Origin: Xylanibacter ruminicola Ga6B6
GTDB lineage: Bacteria > Bacteroidota > Bacteroidia > Bacteroidales > Bacteroidaceae
Length of the DNA stretch: 64,000 bases
Assembly (NCBI RefSeq): GCF_000687715.1
Contig: NZ_JHXD01000007.1
Span: 61,900-125,899 of the forward strand
Direction of reading: 5' to 3'
In this document: positions 53,469 to 63,092 of the stretch, piece after piece
How positions within the stretch are numbered: position 1 is the first letter of the stretch
Layout: every line of letters starts with the position of its first letter
Program-made: the position numbers and the translations under genes
Notes under the pieces: generated by a model
Told to the model about the DNA's origin: nothing
What the model saw: only the letters and a program-made list of their open reading frames with translations
Database searches by the model: none

Positions 53469-55403
53469 ATGAAACTATTCGTACCAGGACGCCTATGTCT
53501 GTTTGGTGAACATACCGACTGGGCGGGACACTACCGAACAATGAATGCCGACATTAAACCTGGAGCAGCTATCGTGACGGGTATCGAACAGGGAATCTAC
53601 GCCGAAGTAGAGAAGTCGAGTATTTTTGAACTTTACAGCACAGCCGATGAGATTAAGAGTGTGTGGCAGGACTTCAGCTGTCGCATGGACGAGACTGAAC
53701 TAAAGCGTATTGCAAAAAGCGGATCATTCTTCTGCTACTGTGCGGGTGTGGCATCGTACATGCTCGAGTGGTATAAGGTTGGCGGTGTGCGCATTCGCAT
53801 TACCGACATGACACTGCCAATGAAGAGTGGCTTGTCGTCGTCGGCAGCCATCTGTGTATTGGTGGCACGCGCTTTTAATCAGTTATACAATCTGAATCTC
53901 AACACATTAGGCGAGATGAACATTGCCTACTTAGGCGAGTTGCGAACCAGTAGCCGTTGTGGCCGCTTAGACCAGGCCTGCGCATTTGGTGTAAAGCCTA
54001 ACCTGATGACGTTTGATGGCGACGAGATCGAGGTGCGTTCACTGAATGTAAAGAAGCCTCTGCATTGGGTGTTTGCCGATTTGTGCGCCGAGAAGGATAC
54101 CATTAAGATTCTGTCGGATCTGAACAAGGCCTACCCCTTCCCCAATAGCGATGCCGAACGTGCCGAGCACGAGGCCTTGGGCGAACTGAACCTGCAGATA
54201 GTGGACCGGGCCATTAAATACATGGCAGCGGGCGATGCCGAGAGCCTGGGAAAACTGATGACCGAGGCCGAGGCGATGTTCGACGAGAAGATAGCTCCGA
54301 TGTCGGAAGCCCTGCACTCTCCCAAATTGCATGCCACCCTGCAGGATCCCAATATCCAGTCATTGATATGGGGTGGTAAAGGTGTAGGTTCGCATGGCGA
54401 TGGTTCGGTACAGTTCCTGGCACGTGATGCTGAGTCGCAGCAAAAGTTGGCCGATTACCTGAACAGTCGCGGTATGAAGTCCTACACGCTCACGCTCAAG
54501 CCCGTACACACCGTACGCCGTGCAATCGTGCCCGTGGCAGGTTTCGGTACACGTCTTTATCCCGCCACACGTGTCATCAAGAAGGATTTCTTCCCCATTC
54601 CATGTCCCGATGGCATGGTACGTCCAGTGATACTGATTCTGCTCGAGGAGCTTATCCAGAGCGGTATCGAGGAAATCTGTCTGGTATTAGGTTCCGAGGA
54701 GGAGCGTCAGCAGTATGCCGATTTCTTCGACCATCCGCTACCCGATGAGCATCTGCGCAAGCTGAACCCCGAGGCCCAGGAGTACGAGAATCACATCTTA
54801 GATATTGGTAAAAAACTGCACTACGTGTATCAGCACGAAAAACGTGGCTTTGGCCATGCCGTTTACCAGGCAGCGCAGTTTGCAGGTAACGAGCCCGTAT
54901 TGCTATTATTAGGCGACACATTGTATCGCAGCGACTCCAACAAACCTTGTGCTCTGCAGATGATCGAGGATTACGAGCGCTATAACCGCATGATGGTAAG
55001 TATCCATCCTATCCCACTGGCCGAAGTAAGTCGCTATGGCATTCTGCATGGTGTTTGGGAGGATAACGACCACACCGTTCTGAACGTGAACGCCATGTGC
55101 GAGAAGCCCAAGGCCAGCTATGCCGAGGAATTCCTGGCTGTGCGCAACAAGAGAGGCGATAAGGAGTACTACAGCGTATTCGGACAGTATATCCTTACCC
55201 CCGAGGTATTCTCACAGTTGCACGAGGATATCATGCAGAAGGAGATTGAGGGCGACCACGTAACCGAAATTGAGCTTACCTCAGCACTCGAGGCTGTTCG
55301 CAAGCGCAGTGGCATGGTAGGTGTAAGGCTACGCGGACGTATGTACGACATGGGTAACCCACCATCGCTCGCCAAAGCGATACTCGAATTTCCACAGCCA
55401 TAA
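53469..55403 (+). CDS. GHMP sugar kinase fused to sugar-1-phosphate nucleotidyltransferase
   Basis: Bifunctional protein of 644 residues. Residues 1-345 are a GHMP kinase: FVPGRLCLFGEHTDW at 4-18, phosphate loop LPMKSGLSSSAAICVLVARA near 116, and GGKGVGSHGDGSVQFLA near 300. Residues about 350-640 are a UDP-glucose-pyrophosphorylase-like transferase: PVAGFGTRLYPATRVIKKDF, LLLLGDTLYRSD, EKPKASYAEEF. Together they would turn a free sugar into its 1-phosphate and then an NDP-sugar. The order kinase-then-transferase is opposite to the fucokinase/GDP-fucose fusion Fkp. The sugar is unknown. A terminator follows. Confidence 0.88.
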   Translation: MKLFVPGRLCLFGEHTDWAGHYRTMNADIKPGAAIVTGIEQGIYAEVEKSSIFELYSTADEIKSVWQDFSCRMDETELKRIAKSGSFFCYCAGVASYMLEWYKVGGVRIRITDMTLPMKSGLSSSAAICVLVARAFNQLYNLNLNTLGEMNIAYLGELRTSSRCGRLDQACAFGVKPNLMTFDGDEIEVRSLNVKKPLHWVFADLCAEKDTIKILSDLNKAYPFPNSDAERAEHEALGELNLQIVDRAIKYMAAGDAESLGKLMTEAEAMFDEKIAPMSEALHSPKLHATLQDPNIQSLIWGGKGVGSHGDGSVQFLARDAESQQKLADYLNSRGMKSYTLTLKPVHTVRRAIVPVAGFGTRLYPATRVIKKDFFPIPCPDGMVRPVILILLEELIQSGIEEICLVLGSEEERQQYADFFDHPLPDEHLRKLNPEAQEYENHILDIGKKLHYVYQHEKRGFGHAVYQAAQFAGNEPVLLLLGDTLYRSDSNKPCALQMIEDYERYNRMMVSIHPIPLAEVSRYGILHGVWEDNDHTVLNVNAMCEKPKASYAEEFLAVRNKRGDKEYYSVFGQYILTPEVFSQLHEDIMQKEIEGDHVTEIELTSALEAVRKRSGMVGVRLRGRMYDMGNPPSLAKAILEFPQP

Positions 55404-55411
55404 CAATAAAG

Positions 55412-55436
55412 AATCCCGCACTTAACATGCGGGATT
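55412..55436. terminator. Bidirectional intrinsic terminator
   Basis: Perfect 9-bp stem AATCCCGCA / TGCGGGATT around a 7-base loop, with a long T run on the plus strand. Lies between the convergent fusion gene and rfbA. Confidence 0.85.
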
Positions 55437-55443
55437 TCTTTTT

Positions 55444-56316
55444 TTATTTTACTAAGCTTAACAGATACTTTCCGTAATCGTTCTTGGCCATCGGTTTTGC
55501 CACTTCCTCAAGTTTCTCCTTGCTTATCCAACCACGCTTAAAGGCAATCTCCTCTAAGCAGGCCACCTTCAGGCCCTGACGTTTCTCGATGACTTCAATA
55601 AAGGTCGAAGCCTCCGAAAGCGAGTCGTGTGTACCTGTATCCAACCAGGCAAAGCCACGCTGCAAAGTCTGCACCTTCAGTTTCTTCTGTGCCAGATACT
55701 CCTGGTTAACGGTGGTAATCTCCAGCTCGCCACGTGCCGACGGCTTGATATGCTTGGCAATCTCTACCACGCTGTTGGGGTAGAAATAAAGACCTACCAC
55801 AGCGTAGTTCGACTTGGGGTGCTCTGGCTTCTCCTCGATGCTCAAGCAGTTACCCTCAGCATCAAACTCAGCTACACCGTAGCGTTCGGGGTCGTTCACG
55901 TAGTAGCCGAACACAGTGGCCAGTCCGCGCTTCTCTGCATTCTCAACACTCTCCTTCAGCAAGCCTGTAAAGCCCGAACCGTAGAAGATGTTATCGCCCA
56001 GCACCAAGCAGGCACTGTCGTCGCCAATAAACTCTTCGCCTATGATAAAAGCCTGTGCCAGTCCATCGGGTGATGGCTGCTCGGCATACTCAAAACGCAC
56101 ACCGTAATCCGATCCGTCGCCCAACAAGCGCTTAAAACCTGGCAGGTCGTGTGGAGTCGAGATAATCAGAATCTCGCGGATACCTGCCAACATGAGAGCC
56201 GAGATGGGGTAATAAATCATCGGTTTGTCGAAAATAGGTATCAGCTGCTTACTGATGCCCTTAGTAATGGGGTAAAGGCGTGTACCTGAACCACCTGCTA
56301 AAACAATTCCTTTCAT
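55444..56316 (-). CDS. rfbA: Glucose-1-phosphate thymidylyltransferase
   Basis: First step of dTDP-L-rhamnose synthesis. 290 residues from MKGIVLAGG; the longer frame begins upstream of the promoter. Signature [20 protein letters not shown] with the catalytic Arg/Lys region [15 protein letters not shown] at residues 3-38, then LGDNIFYG (metal Asp) and [20 protein letters not shown]. Single gene with its own -7 box at 56342. Confidence 0.95.
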   Translation of the reverse strand: MKGIVLAGGSGTRLYPITKGISKQLIPIFDKPMIYYPISALMLAGIREILIISTPHDLPGFKRLLGDGSDYGVRFEYAEQPSPDGLAQAFIIGEEFIGDDSACLVLGDNIFYGSGFTGLLKESVENAEKRGLATVFGYYVNDPERYGVAEFDAEGNCLSIEEKPEHPKSNYAVVGLYFYPNSVVEIAKHIKPSARGELEITTVNQEYLAQKKLKVQTLQRGFAWLDTGTHDSLSEASTFIEVIEKRQGLKVACLEEIAFKRGWISKEKLEEVAKPMAKNDYGKYLLSLVK

Positions 56317-56341
56317 ACGTTGATATTTTATAATTTTGGTG

Positions 56342-56349
56342 CAAAGATA
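56342..56349 (-). promoter_or_regulatory. -7 box of rfbA
   Basis: The minus strand reads TATCTTTG, 25 bp before the ATG at 56316. Confidence 0.65.
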
Positions 56350-56392
56350 AGATTTTTTTGCCACGAATTACAAGAATTTGCCAAATTTTCAC

Positions 56393-56400
56393 TATCTTTG
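56393..56400 (+). promoter_or_regulatory. -7 box upstream of 56431 gene
   Basis: TATCTTTG lies 30 bp before the ATG at 56431, divergent from rfbA. Confidence 0.6.
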
Positions 56401-56430
56401 CAGTCGATTTGTAATTATAAATAGATTTTT

Positions 56431-57051
56431 ATGGGATTTTGGAATAAATTATTTGGCAATAACAGCGAACAGAAGGTTGGCGGCATGGAGGATTTCATGA
56501 CGCTGATTCGCGTATATTTCCAGGCAGCCATGGCAGCCGACTTGGGAATTACCAACCTCGCTGCACTGCCCGACCTGCGTGTGTTTAAAACCACACTTAA
56601 GGTAGCTACGGTTAATAATAAGTTAGGTGTTGGCGAGCGCACACGTTGTAAAAAGATGCTCAAGGAGATGTACGGCATGGAAGATGATTTCTTCAAGGAG
56701 ATCGACTCAAGCCTGCGCAAGCGTTGCAAGAAGGTGCAGGATGCACAGACCTATCTGCTGCAGTTCCAGGGCTTTACCCAGGACATCATGATGCTTACCG
56801 GCAACCTCATGAAGTTTAAGCTCCGCCTGCCTGGATTCATGAAGAAGGCACTCTACACCATGACCGAGAAGACCGTGAACGACATCTTTACCAAGAACGA
56901 CTTTACCGACCCCGCCGTATTAAAGAGCGTGGTAGCCGTTCGCGAGTACAATCGTCGCTTAGGTTTCTCACAGAAGTGGGTAACCGACTTTGTGTTCAAG
57001 GTGGTGATGCTGGCTAAGAAAGAACCCAAGCCTGCACAGGACGAGAAGTAA
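56431..57051 (+). CDS. Conserved hypothetical protein
   Basis: 206 residues, family not recognised. Helical and basic, with no signal peptide. MGFWNKLFGNNSEQ could be an amphipathic membrane-contact helix. The middle has VGERTRCKKMLKEMYGMEDD and a hydrophobic LQFQGFTQDIMMLTGNLMKF. It lies upstream of the coiled-coil/zapA/rny cluster but has its own promoter and an 85-bp gap, so a link to cell division is only positional. Confidence 0.6.
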   Translation: MGFWNKLFGNNSEQKVGGMEDFMTLIRVYFQAAMAADLGITNLAALPDLRVFKTTLKVATVNNKLGVGERTRCKKMLKEMYGMEDDFFKEIDSSLRKRCKKVQDAQTYLLQFQGFTQDIMMLTGNLMKFKLRLPGFMKKALYTMTEKTVNDIFTKNDFTDPAVLKSVVAVREYNRRLGFSQKWVTDFVFKVVMLAKKEPKPAQDEK

Positions 57052-57109
57052 AAAGCTTAAAATATCTTAAAAGATAGCTGATACGCTATACTTTAAAAGA
57101 TAAATTATA

Positions 57110-57117
57110 TAACTTTG
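57110..57117 (+). promoter_or_regulatory. -7 box of coiled-coil/zapA operon
   Basis: TAACTTTG lies 19 bp before the ATG at 57137. Confidence 0.6.
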
Positions 57118-57136
57118 TACACCAAATAGTTATATC

Positions 57137-57433
57137 ATGAGTGCAAACGAGCAAACGATATTGGCGTTCGAGACGCGTGTAAGACAGATGATTCTCCACT
57201 TCAAGCAGTTGAAGAAGGAGAACGAGGATCTTCTGGCACAAATCGAAAAGGGTAAGCAGGACATAGCCGACCTGCAGGCCAAACTTACTCAGGCACAGAA
57301 TGATTACAATTCACTGAAGATGGCTAAGATGATGCAGATTACCGACGGTGATCTTGAAGGCGCGAAAGCCCGCGTCACCAAGATGATAAAAACGGTTAAC
57401 CAGTGTATAGCCATTCTGAGCGACGAACAATAA
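57137..57433 (+). CDS. Small coiled-coil protein upstream of zapA
   Basis: 98 residues. Residues 8-70 form a continuous coiled coil (FETRVRQMILHFKQLKKENE, DLLAQIEKGKQDIADLQAKL) followed by a short globular end (DGDLEGAKARVTKMIKTVNQ). Its place 16 bp before zapA suggests a ZapB-like division partner, but sequence alone does not prove this. Confidence 0.75.
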   Translation: MSANEQTILAFETRVRQMILHFKQLKKENEDLLAQIEKGKQDIADLQAKLTQAQNDYNSLKMAKMMQITDGDLEGAKARVTKMIKTVNQCIAILSDEQ

Positions 57434-57449
57434 ATAAAAGGTGCCCACA

Positions 57450-57749
57450 ATGACAGAAGTGAATAACGAGAAACTACATATCAGGTTGCACGTCTACGAC
57501 GAAGAAATCGAAGTAACCATCAAGCGTTCCGACGAGGAATTCTATCGTAAGGCAGCCAAACTCATTACCGACCGTTATAACGCCTATTCGCAGGCTTATA
57601 AGGGTAAGAAGGGCGAGCATACCATAGCGCTCATGACGCTGATTGATATCGCCCTGATGTACGAGCGTGAGCGCGGCAACCACGACACTGATCCCTACAA
57701 TAGTATTCTCACTAAGTTGACTTCTGAAATAGAGGAGGCACTTAAGTGA
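57450..57749 (+). CDS. zapA: Cell division protein ZapA
   Basis: FtsZ-ring stabilising protein, 99 residues from the ATG at 57450; a GTG three codons upstream is unlikely. N-terminal beta domain (LHIRLHVYDEEIEVTIKRSD), the conserved EEFYRKAAKLITDRYNAYSQ, and a C-terminal coiled coil. Upstream of rny by 29 bp; no 6S-like RNA fits in that gap. Confidence 0.85.
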   Translation: MTEVNNEKLHIRLHVYDEEIEVTIKRSDEEFYRKAAKLITDRYNAYSQAYKGKKGEHTIALMTLIDIALMYERERGNHDTDPYNSILTKLTSEIEEALK

Positions 57750-57778
57750 GAATATCATTTTATTAACATAGATTTTAT

Positions 57779-59320
57779 ATGGATATCATTATTGTACTAC
57801 TGATCGCTGCAGGCGCCCTCGCATTAGGAGGAGTCTGCGGATACCTTGTATTCCGCTACGTTCTGAAGGGGAAATACAACGAAATGATCGACACTGCCAC
57901 CAAGCAGGCCGATGTCATCAAAGAGAAAAAACTGCTCGAGGTGAAGGAAAAATTCATCAATAAGAAGAGCGAGCTGGAAAAGGAGGTGCAGCAGCGCAAC
58001 CAGCACATCCAGCAGAGTGAGAACAAACTGAAGCAGCGCGAGATTTCGCTCAACCAGCGCCAGGAAGAACTGGGCCGCCGTAAGAACGAACTCGACAATC
58101 AGCAGCAGCGCATCGAGAACGAGAAGAAGCTGCTCTCTGTAAAGGCCGAGGAGCTCGAGAAGATGCAGCTCAAGGAGCGCGAGAAGCTCGAGGAGGTATC
58201 AGGCCTCAGCGCCGAAGAGGCTAAGAACCGTCTGGTTGAGTCGATGAAGGACGAGGCTAAGACTGCCGCTGCCAGCTACATCAACGAGATTATGGACGAG
58301 GCCAAGCTGAACGCTAACGCACAGGCCAAGAAGATAGTTATCCAGACCATTCAGCGTGTAGCTACCGAAACCGCTATCGAGAACTCGGTAAGCGTGTTCC
58401 ACATCGAGAACGACGAGGTGAAGGGTCGCATCATCGGTCGCGAGGGTCGTAACATCCGCGCACTCGAGGCCGCCGCAGGTGTTGAAATCGTTGTCGACGA
58501 TACTCCTGAGGCAATCGTTATCTCTGGTTTCGATCCTGTTCGCCGTGAGGTTTGCCGTCTGGCACTCCACCAGCTTGTTAGCGATGGCCGTATCCACCCC
58601 GCACGTATCGAGGAGGTGGTTGCCAAGGTTAAGAAGCAGCTCGACAACGAGATTATCGAGACTGGTAAGCGCACCGCTATCGACCTGGGTGTACATGGTC
58701 TCCACCCCGAGCTCATCCGCATCATCGGTAAGATGAAGTACCGTTCATCATACGGACAGAATCTGCTGCAGCACGCACGCGAAACTGCCAACCTGTGTGC
58801 CGTTATGGCCAGCGAGCTTGGCTTGAATCCTAAGAAGGCAAAGCGTGCCGGATTGCTGCACGATATCGGTAAGGTGCCCGACGAGGAGAGCGAGTTGCCA
58901 CACGCTATCTACGGTGCCAAGATTGCCGAGAAGTTCAAGGAGAAGCCCGATATCTGCAATGCCATCGGTGCTCACCACGACGAGATGGAGATGCAGACAC
59001 TGTTGGCTCCTATCGTTCAGGTGTGCGATGCTATCTCAGGTGCCCGTCCAGGTGCACGTCGCGAGATTGTAGAGGCTTACATCAAGCGTTTGAACGACCT
59101 TGAGGCCATCGCCATGAGCTATCCCGGTGTTACCAAGACCTACGCCATCCAGGCTGGTCGCGAGCTCCGTGTGATTGTAGGTGCCGATAAGATGAACGAC
59201 GCCGAGAGCGAAGCCCTCAGCGCCGACATTGCCACAAAGATTCAGAACGAAATGACCTATCCTGGTCAGGTAAAGATTACCGTTATCCGCGAAACACGTT
59301 CTGTGGCTTACGCCAAGTAA
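57779..59320 (+). CDS. rny: Ribonuclease Y
   Basis: Membrane-anchored endoribonuclease that starts mRNA decay. 513 residues. One N-terminal transmembrane helix (residues 3-25), a long coiled coil to about 170, a KH RNA-binding domain ([20 protein letters not shown], near 215-235), and an HD domain with [15 protein letters not shown] (near 360) and IGAHHDEME. Full length for the family. Its stop is three bases from that of the convergent HAD gene. Confidence 0.96.
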   Translation: MDIIIVLLIAAGALALGGVCGYLVFRYVLKGKYNEMIDTATKQADVIKEKKLLEVKEKFINKKSELEKEVQQRNQHIQQSENKLKQREISLNQRQEELGRRKNELDNQQQRIENEKKLLSVKAEELEKMQLKEREKLEEVSGLSAEEAKNRLVESMKDEAKTAAASYINEIMDEAKLNANAQAKKIVIQTIQRVATETAIENSVSVFHIENDEVKGRIIGREGRNIRALEAAAGVEIVVDDTPEAIVISGFDPVRREVCRLALHQLVSDGRIHPARIEEVVAKVKKQLDNEIIETGKRTAIDLGVHGLHPELIRIIGKMKYRSSYGQNLLQHARETANLCAVMASELGLNPKKAKRAGLLHDIGKVPDEESELPHAIYGAKIAEKFKEKPDICNAIGAHHDEMEMQTLLAPIVQVCDAISGARPGARREIVEAYIKRLNDLEAIAMSYPGVTKTYAIQAGRELRVIVGADKMNDAESEALSADIATKIQNEMTYPGQVKITVIRETRSVAYAK

Positions 59321-59323
59321 TCT

Positions 59324-60046
59324 TTAAATAATCTGTTTGATATCAAGTAAATCAGATACCGTGTAAGTGGGGGCCTCAGGGTCTCCACTTTTTATGTCGT
59401 ATCCCCAACGGTTAAACAACAGCGCATCTATGCCCACGGCCATCGCGCCCTTAATGTCGGTTTGAAGGTTGTCGCCAATCATCAGCGTTGTTTCTGGCTT
59501 AGCTCCCGTCTGCTTAAAGGCATACTCAAAATAACCTGCAGCAGGTTTGTTTACCCCAGCATCCTCGCTCAGCACAATCGTATCAAAATACTGGCGCAAG
59601 CCGCAGGCAGCCAGTTTTTTGTACTGCACCTCATGGAATCCGTTGCTCGTCATGTGCATGCGGTATCCCTTTTCGCGCAGGTATTGCATCAACTCGTGTG
59701 CACCCTTTACCGTGCCAGGCTTGTTGCTGCAGTACGCCAGGAACTTATCGCTCATCTCCAAGCAGTACGCCTCGGTAGCAGCATCGCCCATCCCCACACT
59801 CAGTGGTCGGCGGAATCGCTCCATTATCAGGTAGTCGCGTGTAATCTCGCCCTTCGAGTAACGCCCCCAAAGGTCGATATTCGCCTCCCAGTAAGCATCG
59901 TAAAACACCTGAGGGTCAGCAAAATAGCGTCCCAGCTGGTAATACTCAAACGTTTCGCGTATGGCAATCTCCGAATTGCCATGAGTGTCGTAGAGCGTGT
60001 CGTCAAAGTCTACAAACAAATCCTTATATACCTTATTCTTTTCCAT
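59324..60046 (-). CDS. HAD family hydrolase (YjjG-like nucleotidase)
   Basis: About 240 residues from MEKNKVYKD; the frame upstream overlaps the promoter. HAD motif I FVDFDDTLYDTHGN (nucleophile Asp), motif II MTSNGFHEVQYKK, the Lys in motif III (GVNKPAAGYFEYAF) and motif IV LMIGDNLQTDIKGA. The closest known relatives are YjjG-type 5'-nucleotidases that clear non-canonical pyrimidine nucleotides. The -7 box is 7 bp before the ATG. Confidence 0.88.
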   Translation of the reverse strand: MEKNKVYKDLFVDFDDTLYDTHGNSEIAIRETFEYYQLGRYFADPQVFYDAYWEANIDLWGRYSKGEITRDYLIMERFRRPLSVGMGDAATEAYCLEMSDKFLAYCSNKPGTVKGAHELMQYLREKGYRMHMTSNGFHEVQYKKLAACGLRQYFDTIVLSEDAGVNKPAAGYFEYAFKQTGAKPETTLMIGDNLQTDIKGAMAVGIDALLFNRWGYDIKSGDPEAPTYTVSDLLDIKQII

Positions 60047-60053
60047 ACGCCGA

Positions 60054-60061
60054 CAAAGGTA
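60054..60061 (-). promoter_or_regulatory. -7 box of HAD hydrolase gene
   Basis: The minus strand reads TACCTTTG, 7 bp upstream of the ATG at 60046. Confidence 0.6.
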
Positions 60062-60125
60062 CGAAAATAGTTGCAAAGTTACGTACTTTTTTAGTGTGCA
60101 GTTTGGTATATTGCCAAAAAATCAG

Positions 60126-60133
60126 TAATTTTG
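60126..60133 (+). promoter_or_regulatory. -7 box of histidine phosphatase operon
   Basis: TAATTTTG lies 30 bp before the ATG at 60164, divergent from the HAD gene. Confidence 0.65.
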
Positions 60134-60163
60134 CAGCCGAAGTTCTATAAAAAGCCCTAAGCA

Positions 60164-61477
60164 ATGAAACGTCTATTAATAATATTCATCACCTTAACAG
60201 CAGCTTTTGCAGGCGTTAAGGCACAATCGGTGGCAAAGGATTTGCAGGCCGACCCTAACCGTGCGGCAGGTATGTTCTATGCCCTCCCCATAGGCAAGAT
60301 GCCTAAGGATACACCAGCGCCCGCCGGTAAAAGGCCATTCTACATTAACCACTACGGCTGCCCGGGTTCGTATTATCTCGATAAAAAAGAGTACTATACC
60401 GATACCTACGCCACCTTTGCAAAGGCCGACAGTTTAGGCAAGCTTACCAAGCTGGGTAAGGATGTGTTCCGTCGTATCAAGTTATTATGCCAGGATGCGC
60501 AGGATCGCGATGGCGAGCTCACCCCTATCGGCGCCCAGCAGTCGCGCGACATGGTAAAGCAACTGGTTGAGCGTTACCCCGATATGTTCACCCCCGATGG
60601 CTACTACAGCGTGCGCAGTATTGTTGAGAACCGCTGCATTATGACCATGCAGGAGGGTCTGCTGCAACTCTCAGCCATGCACCACCCCATCATTGCCCGC
60701 AGTAAGGCATCGCTACAGGAAAACAGGTTTATGTGTCCCGAAGATAAGATACTTACCTCGCAGCGTACCGATTCGCTCACCCTGCTGCATTACAATCGCT
60801 TTGTATCGCTCAACTCGAGCGACAACCGCCTGATGCAGTCGCTCTTTAACGATCCCTTCTACGTGGTTTCAAGCATCGATGTACCCAAGCTGGCCCGCCA
60901 GTTGTTTATTCTGGCAGGTAACGTGCAGCATGCCAACGTAAAGAATAAAGTTACGCTGTGGGACATTTTCACACAAAATGAGATCCACCAGCACTGGCGC
61001 AAGCAAAACGCCTGGCACTACATCAACTACGGCGGTTGCACCCTTAACGGTGGCTATCAGGCCTACCTGCAGCGCTCAACCCTGCGTAATATGATGCACA
61101 TGGGCGACAGCGTGCTTAAACGTTATAGCCCCCTGATGCACTTGCGTTACACCAACGAGCAGGTTATCATGTCGATGGCCTGCCTCATGGAGCTCAATGA
61201 CTACGGTTTGCATACCGACAATCTCGACTCGCTCGAAGCCTATGGCTGGGCCAACTACCGCATCGCCCCCTTAGGCGGTAGCATTATCATGATTCACTAT
61301 CGCGCCAATCACGACGATCCCGATGTGCTGGTAAAAGTACTGCTCAACGGCGAAGAGGCACGCCTGCCCATCAAAACCGATTGCGCCCCCTACTACCACT
61401 GGAAGGATGTTAAGCGCTACTATCTGCGCAAGATCTATCGCTACGAGAACCGTCGATTCAGCCACAAAAAAAGATAA
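60164..61477 (+). CDS. Histidine acid phosphatase-like pseudoenzyme
   Basis: 437 residues with a signal peptide ending VKAQ, so periplasmic or secreted. It aligns along its length with the next gene (APAGKRPFYINHYG versus APAGKKPFYISHYG). The catalytic RHGxR is replaced by CPGSY at residues 66-70, and the proton-donor pair HE by NE at residues 331-332. Both catalytic histidines are therefore missing, and phosphatase activity is not expected. The fold-defining parts are kept (NAWHYINYGGCTLNGGYQAY). A binding or regulatory partner of its neighbour is possible. Six bases separate the two genes. Confidence 0.85.
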   Translation: MKRLLIIFITLTAAFAGVKAQSVAKDLQADPNRAAGMFYALPIGKMPKDTPAPAGKRPFYINHYGCPGSYYLDKKEYYTDTYATFAKADSLGKLTKLGKDVFRRIKLLCQDAQDRDGELTPIGAQQSRDMVKQLVERYPDMFTPDGYYSVRSIVENRCIMTMQEGLLQLSAMHHPIIARSKASLQENRFMCPEDKILTSQRTDSLTLLHYNRFVSLNSSDNRLMQSLFNDPFYVVSSIDVPKLARQLFILAGNVQHANVKNKVTLWDIFTQNEIHQHWRKQNAWHYINYGGCTLNGGYQAYLQRSTLRNMMHMGDSVLKRYSPLMHLRYTNEQVIMSMACLMELNDYGLHTDNLDSLEAYGWANYRIAPLGGSIIMIHYRANHDDPDVLVKVLLNGEEARLPIKTDCAPYYHWKDVKRYYLRKIYRYENRRFSHKKR

Positions 61478-61483
61478 CATTTC

Positions 61484-62782
61484 ATGAACACCAAAATTAA
61501 ATACACGCTCCTGTTGATACTGGCCGTAGGCAGCTGTAAGCTTTCCGTGGCCCAGAGTGTTATCGACCTGATTAAGCAGCGCCCATCATACGCATCATGT
61601 AATTACGATGTGTACCCCGACAGCATCACCGCCAAGCTCACACCAGCCCCCGCTGGCAAAAAGCCGTTCTATATTTCGCACTATGGTCGCCATGGTTCGC
61701 GCTACATCAGCAATCGCAGTGGATTCGACACCCCCTACTACATGATGCTGCATGCCGACAGCCTCGACGAGCTTACACCTACAGGCCAGCAGGTTCTGCA
61801 ACACATGAACAATATCATGCGCAACACCGAAGGTCGCTGGGGCGAACTTACCGGCTATGGCAAACAGCAGATGCAGAAGATAGGCCGCCGCATGGCCGAA
61901 CGCTTCCCCGAAGTGTTCCATCCAGGCGCCAACGTTACCTGTATCAGCACCGTTGTGCCCCGTTGCATCGAGTCGATGGGCTCGGCAGCGATGGAGATGC
62001 TGCAGGTATGCCCACAGTTGCACATCACCATGCAAGCCTCAAAGCGCACCCAGTGGTATATGAATTATCAGGACAAGAAATTACGTAAGAGCTATATGAC
62101 CCCTGAGGCTCAGAAAGCCTTAGATGCCTATACCACCACCCGCATGGGTAACACCCGACTGATGGAGCTGATATTCAAGAATCCCGATATCGCCGAAGAG
62201 TTTGTAAACCAAGAGGACTTCAGCTATTATCTCATGAAGATGGGACTCTTCCAGCTCAACACCAACTTTAATCGCAACACCCACCTGATAGGTCTTTTTA
62301 ATACCAACGATCTGTATCGCATGTGGCAGGTCGACAATGCCTACTGGTACCTGCAGCATGGCGCATGCAAACTTAACGGTGGCAACCAGCCTTACACGCA
62401 GCGCCACCTGCTTAAGAAGATGATTGCCGATGCCGACAGCTGCATCAAACTCCCCGATCCAGGTGCACAGTTGCGTTTCGGTCACGAAACCGTACTGCTC
62501 CCATTGGTATGTCTCATAGGTGTTAACGGGTTTGATTTCTCTACCGACAACCTCGACGAGCTCGAGGGCCATGGCTGGTGGTGCAGCAGTGTGTTCCCGA
62601 TGGCCAGCAACCTGCAGTTCATCTTCTACCGCAGCAATCCCAAGGATAAGGATGTGCTCGTAAAAGTACTGCTCAACGAGGTCGAGGCCACCCTCCCCAT
62701 CTCCACCGACTGCGCCCCCTACTACCACTGGTCCGATTTCCGCCAGTACTGCCTCAACAAACTCGCCGCCTATAAGCAATAA
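61484..62782 (+). CDS. Histidine-type acid phosphatase (MINPP/phytase-like)
   Basis: 432 residues with a signal peptide ending SVAQ. The branch-2 histidine phosphatase motif RHGSR is at residues 69-73 (HYGRHGSRYIS), and the proton-donor pair is HE at 334-335 (FGHETVLLPL). These are the hallmarks of acid phosphatases, phytases and multiple inositol polyphosphate phosphatases. Likely role: releasing phosphate from an extracytoplasmic ester, perhaps inositol phosphates. It follows a paralogue lacking these residues and shares its promoter. Confidence 0.9.
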   Translation: MNTKIKYTLLLILAVGSCKLSVAQSVIDLIKQRPSYASCNYDVYPDSITAKLTPAPAGKKPFYISHYGRHGSRYISNRSGFDTPYYMMLHADSLDELTPTGQQVLQHMNNIMRNTEGRWGELTGYGKQQMQKIGRRMAERFPEVFHPGANVTCISTVVPRCIESMGSAAMEMLQVCPQLHITMQASKRTQWYMNYQDKKLRKSYMTPEAQKALDAYTTTRMGNTRLMELIFKNPDIAEEFVNQEDFSYYLMKMGLFQLNTNFNRNTHLIGLFNTNDLYRMWQVDNAYWYLQHGACKLNGGNQPYTQRHLLKKMIADADSCIKLPDPGAQLRFGHETVLLPLVCLIGVNGFDFSTDNLDELEGHGWWCSSVFPMASNLQFIFYRSNPKDKDVLVKVLLNEVEATLPISTDCAPYYHWSDFRQYCLNKLAAYKQ

Positions 62783-62800
62783 CTGCTTATATCATTTATA

Positions 62801-63092
62801 CTACGCTTGTATAAACGACACCTTGCGTCTGTTTTCTTTAGGTCGCACTGCAAAGTGCAACCAGATGGCACCATAGCGGTTCTTGGACGAGCCAAGCGGC
62901 AAAGCCGAGCGCTTTTCTATCAGCAGTTCGTCATAATCCTGCTGCTGATTCATTGGCGTAGGCTATCAATATAGCTGCATATTCTATGGCCTGTTCCATA
63001 CCATTAGTACGGATATCTACTGCACAGCCTGTTAAGTGATTACTGGTGGGCGCCCCGCCAACCTTACGATTTAACTGCGGGCTGCGATAGCC
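62801..63092 (-). pseudogene. Peptidase M15 fragment, frameshifted and 5'-truncated
   Basis: In one frame from 63092 the minus strand reads GYRSPQLNRKVGGAPTSNHL, then TGCAVDI, the zinc-binding region of M15 D-Ala-D-Ala carboxypeptidase-like enzymes. Near 62950 the frame shifts to one reading DYDELLIEK and AIWLHFAVRPKENRRK, the normal C-terminal part with the last zinc His, stopping at 62801. The N-terminal part is missing. Upstream sequence is the end of the CoiA-like gene. Remnant of a phage- or cassette-type endolysin. Confidence 0.75.

Noticed and set aside
57750..57778. 6S RNA gene downstream of zapA
   Set aside because: The gap to rny is only 29 bp, too short.
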